NCBI GenBank assembly: GCA_031292055.1
Contig: JARLHV010000122.1
Location: forward strand, 26,269-90,268
Length of the DNA stretch: 64,000 bases
DNA from: Desulfosporosinus sp.
Lineage (GTDB): Bacteria > Bacillota > Desulfitobacteriia > Desulfitobacteriales > Desulfitobacteriaceae
Reading direction: 5' to 3'
Position numbers and translations under genes: made by a program. The notes beneath the pieces were generated by a model, which was not told the DNA's origin, ran no database searches, and saw only the letters and a program-made list of their open reading frames with translations. The first letter of the stretch is position 1; each line of letters begins with the position of its first letter. Below, in pieces: positions 61,506-64,000 of this stretch.

Positions 61506-63335
61506 GTGGATGAGGAAATAACAATTACAGAAGAGGAGCTGCGGCAACAGATAGAAGAGTTAATACAAACCACCCTTTATCAGGAATTAAAGGAATCAAA
61601 AGATGAGCTCAGACGACAGTTAACTGATATTCAAAAAAACAGAGAGTTAATAGCACTCAGCGAAGAACGTTATAAAACGCTTGTTAACAATTCCTGTGAT
61701 GTAATTTATAGCTGTGATTATGATGGGATTATTACAACAATTAATGAAAAATTTTGTGACGTTGTAGGTTTGTCAAAAGAAATGGTTATTGGCAAACCTA
61801 TGACTGATATTCTAAAAGATTCTGGTTATATCAAAGAATGGAATACTGCCTTTGTAAGTGCTATTAATAATGGTAAGGTCAGTTCATTCACATATAGTCA
61901 TGAGTTGAAAGTCGGAAGGCGCGTTAGTTATTATAATGTCACAATATCCCCTTTATTTGATCTAAAGAGGAAGATTATTGGCGTAATAGGCACGAATCAT
62001 GATATAACAACAATAAAAGAAAATGAAAATACGATAATACATATGGCCTATTATGATTTTGTAACGGATCTGCCTAATAGAACTTTTTTTTTAGAGCGGT
62101 TGAAAAACGCGATTCAATTATCAAAAAAGAGAGCAGCTCAAGTGATTGTAATAATCCTTGATTTAGACAACTTTAAAGTGGTGAATGATACTCTCGGTCA
62201 TGCAATGGGGGATGCTCTTTTAGTCGAAACGTCAAAAAGGTTATTAAAATGTATAGACAAAAAAGATACAGTTGCTCGTTTAGGTGGGGATGAGTTTTCA
62301 TTGTTAATAGAAAATGTTGAACAAGAAGATGATATGTTTTATCTTATGAAAAGGATCAAATTAGCCTTTCAAGAACCATTTAAGATAACTAACGGAACAA
62401 TCAGTCTCACAGCAAGTATGGGAGTGTCAATCTATCCGGATGATGGAGACACGAACGAAGAGCTCATAAATAATGCCACGACAGCTATGTATAAAGCCAA
62501 GCGATCAGAAAAGAATAGCTATCAATTTTTCAATTTTAATATGAAACATGAGCTCTTGAAAAGGGTGAATATTGAACGCTTATTAAGGAAAGCAATAACA
62601 AATAATGAATTTGTTCTATATTATCAACCGCAATACACTGCTAAGGGAGAACTTCGTGGCTTTGAAGCATTAATACGCTGGAATAGCCCGGAAATGGGTT
62701 TTTTAAACCCCTTGGAGTTCATACCTATAGCTGAAGAAACCGGCCTGATTTTCCAGATCGGCGAGTGGGTTTTAAATACTGCAAGTCTTACCTGTAAAAA
62801 GTTTGAAGATATTTATGGCTATGACCTTATCATGGCTGTGAATATTTCTCCGATTCAATTAAAGCAAAACGAATTCAGCGTAATTGTTATTAAGGCTATC
62901 AAATCTTCGGGGTTAAAGCCAACGAGCTTAGAATTGGAAATAACCGAGAGCAGCTTTATTGATAATTATGATAGTGTTGTCAATAAATTAGGATATTTCA
63001 AAGAACTGGGAATAAGAATTGCGTTAGATGATTTTGGGACTGGATATTCCTCGTTAAGCTACCTAAAGAGACTCCCCATCAATCTGTTGAAAATTGACAA
63101 ATCTTTTGTACGGGAAATTGATTTTCTGGATCCTCTTAACGGTTTAATCGAGTCAATTATTGCTCTTGTAAAGAAGCTCAATATTAAAACAATGGCAGAA
63201 GGGGTTGAGACGTTAGAACAACTTAATTACCTGATTAATGCCAAATGTGATTACATACAGGGTTTTTACCTGGGAAAACCAGTACCTGAAGAGTTAATGG
63301 GCGAGATTATTGAAAAGGCTCTATTCGGAAAATAA
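61506..63335 (+). CDS. PAS-GGDEF-EAL c-di-GMP signalling protein (copy 2)
   Basis: 609 residues from GTG 61506, with GGGGAGG 8 bases upstream. An N-terminal coiled coil (about 5-50), PAS (about 52-170), GGDEF (about 185-340) with an intact GGDEF signature (RLGGDEFSL), and EAL (about 360-600) with EALIRW, DDFGTGYSS and AEGVE. Both activities could be functional. It is closely related to the protein at 2291-4219, especially in the EAL half. No transmembrane segment. Confidence 0.92.
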   Translation: MDEEITITEEELRQQIEELIQTTLYQELKESKDELRRQLTDIQKNRELIALSEERYKTLVNNSCDVIYSCDYDGIITTINEKFCDVVGLSKEMVIGKPMTDILKDSGYIKEWNTAFVSAINNGKVSSFTYSHELKVGRRVSYYNVTISPLFDLKRKIIGVIGTNHDITTIKENENTIIHMAYYDFVTDLPNRTFFLERLKNAIQLSKKRAAQVIVIILDLDNFKVVNDTLGHAMGDALLVETSKRLLKCIDKKDTVARLGGDEFSLLIENVEQEDDMFYLMKRIKLAFQEPFKITNGTISLTASMGVSIYPDDGDTNEELINNATTAMYKAKRSEKNSYQFFNFNMKHELLKRVNIERLLRKAITNNEFVLYYQPQYTAKGELRGFEALIRWNSPEMGFLNPLEFIPIAEETGLIFQIGEWVLNTASLTCKKFEDIYGYDLIMAVNISPIQLKQNEFSVIVIKAIKSSGLKPTSLELEITESSFIDNYDSVVNKLGYFKELGIRIALDDFGTGYSSLSYLKRLPINLLKIDKSFVREIDFLDPLNGLIESIIALVKKLNIKTMAEGVETLEQLNYLINAKCDYIQGFYLGKPVPEELMGEIIEKALFGK

Positions 63336-63354
63336 GTTTTGAGGAGAGAAAAAA

Positions 63355-63696
63355 ATGAACGAGTGCGTGTTTTGCACATTGCTGGAAACAGAAATCTTAG
63401 CAGAGGATGAATTAGCGCGGGCCTTTTTTGACAAATATCCAGTCAGTGCTGGACATGTCCTAATTGTTCCGAAGAGGCACGTAGTAAGTCTTTTTGATGC
63501 AACCAAGGAAGAGATGGCGAGCATTGGAAATCTACTCAGAAAGGTTAAGGAGCAACTTGATGAGCAGTTTCACCCAGATGGATACAACATAGGGGTTAAT
63601 GTTGGAGAGGCTGCAGGACAGACAGTTCTTCACTTGCATGTTCACGTTATTCCTCGTTACGAGGGAGATGCAGGATCTGTACGCTGGCATTCTTAA
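63355..63696 (+). CDS. HIT-family nucleotide hydrolase
   Basis: 113 residues; GAGGAGAGAAAAAA precedes the ATG. The HIT motif VLHLHVHVIPR (about 91-101) with its catalytic histidines and the N-terminal CVFCTLLETE are typical of the Hint/Fhit-like branch, which hydrolyses nucleotide phosphoramidates or dinucleotides. It lies 17 bp after the GGDEF-EAL gene and may share its transcript. Confidence 0.93.
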   Translation: MNECVFCTLLETEILAEDELARAFFDKYPVSAGHVLIVPKRHVVSLFDATKEEMASIGNLLRKVKEQLDEQFHPDGYNIGVNVGEAAGQTVLHLHVHVIPRYEGDAGSVRWHS

Positions 63697-63771
63697 AACC
63701 TAAAATCCCGCATTTTTTTATACCTACAAGGAGAAACACTGTAAATACGCCTTGGGGAATTCTGAACGGGG

Positions 63772-63917
63772 AACCACAGATTACACAGATTACACAGATT
63801 AAGAACGATTCGATAGAAACACACAGACAAAGGATAAAGGGGATATTGAGTTACAAGCAATTTGTAGTTTAGAGCCAAAATGTATTTATTCTGTGTTAAT
63901 CTGTGTAATCTGTGGTT
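63772..63917. repeat. 146-bp element with perfect 21-bp inverted ends
   Basis: AACCACAGATTACACAGATT (63772-63791) plus one base is repeated in exact reverse complement at 63897-63917. Internal sequence (about 100 bp) has no gene. The left end also contains a direct repeat of TTACACAGA. It resembles small non-coding repeats (MITE/REP-like) seen in many bacterial genomes. Confidence 0.7.
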
Positions 63918-64000
63918 GATTAACTGAGTACCTACAAAAACACCAAAATGCCAGTAAAATCAGGGTTTATTAATGTAGGTATAATTTTTCACGGGAATCA
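63918..64000. other. Window end, no gene seen
   Basis: The last 83 bp carry no start codon with a ribosome site and no structured element. Confidence 0.4.

Noticed and set aside
61336..61521. A 61-codon rightward frame before the second GGDEF-EAL gene
   Set aside because: It has no family pattern, is very basic and overlaps the true start region of 61506; more likely leader DNA.
1..64000. CRISPR array, tRNA, rRNA, prophage or insertion-sequence transposase
   Set aside because: No spaced direct repeats of CRISPR type, no tRNA cloverleaf or rRNA segment, and no transposase or phage structural gene could be recognised by reading the window.

Overview
The window looks like a chromosomal segment of an anaerobic, spore-forming, Gram-positive bacterium of the Desulfosporosinus/Desulfitobacterium type (Peptococcaceae, Clostridia). 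The inference rests on moderate-to-low G+C, AGGAGG-type ribosome sites with frequent TTG/GTG starts, T-box leaders, tandem YjcZ-like spore peptides, a corrinoid-activating RACo-like ATPase, a small siroheme reductase, futalosine-pathway menaquinone genes and a probable selenoprotein. Genus is inferred from gene content only; no rRNA or tRNA gene was seen.

Layout. 0-4.2 kb, leftward: the 5' part of a SufC-like ATPase, an HtrA protease and a PAS-GGDEF-EAL protein. 4.3-9.4 kb, rightward: a DUF1847 protein, a hydrolase remnant, a T-box leader with a DAHP synthase/chorismate mutase, a membrane Cache-HAMP-HTH regulator and a formate/nitrite transporter. 9.5-12.3 kb, leftward: a 2-hydroxyacid dehydrogenase and aspartate 4-decarboxylase. 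12.6-31.9 kb, mostly rightward and metabolic: a mini cytochrome, a GNAT gene coupled to a DsbA/FrnE-like gene with an in-frame UGA and a SECIS-like hairpin, a siroheme protein, mqnB-mqnD, nfeD-flotillin, lactate permease, YjcZ peptides, RACo, an acetate transporter behind a probable sigma-54 promoter, a soluble chemoreceptor, small proteins and a ClC transporter.

32.1-50.9 kb is a signalling island in two blocks. The first is a complete chemotaxis operon (TetR-cheY-cheA-cheW-MCP-cheR-cheB). The second has two large hybrid kinases, a lone receiver, and a tightly overlapping series of giant kinase, CheR, CheB without receiver, and REC-GGDEF cyclase. The second block looks like a kinase with its own methylation pair and a c-di-GMP output.

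51-64 kb holds MsrAB, a zinc-ribbon protein, an NhaC-type antiporter, a PAP2 and acyltransferase-like membrane pair, MutY, a second DAHP synthase/chorismate mutase under a tandem T-box leader, a second PAS-GGDEF-EAL protein and a HIT protein. The DAHP synthase and GGDEF-EAL genes are each present twice about 55 kb apart, near each other at both places, which suggests an old segmental duplication.

The strongest new observation is the UGA-containing FrnE-like gene at 13980-14552 (motif Sec-Pro-Phe-Cys). Next are the giant kinase/CheR/CheB/GGDEF module, the one-component Cache-HAMP-HTH regulator, the two T-box-controlled aro paralogs with apparently different specifiers (Trp and Phe), and an unlisted 45-residue His/Tyr/Trp-rich peptide gene.
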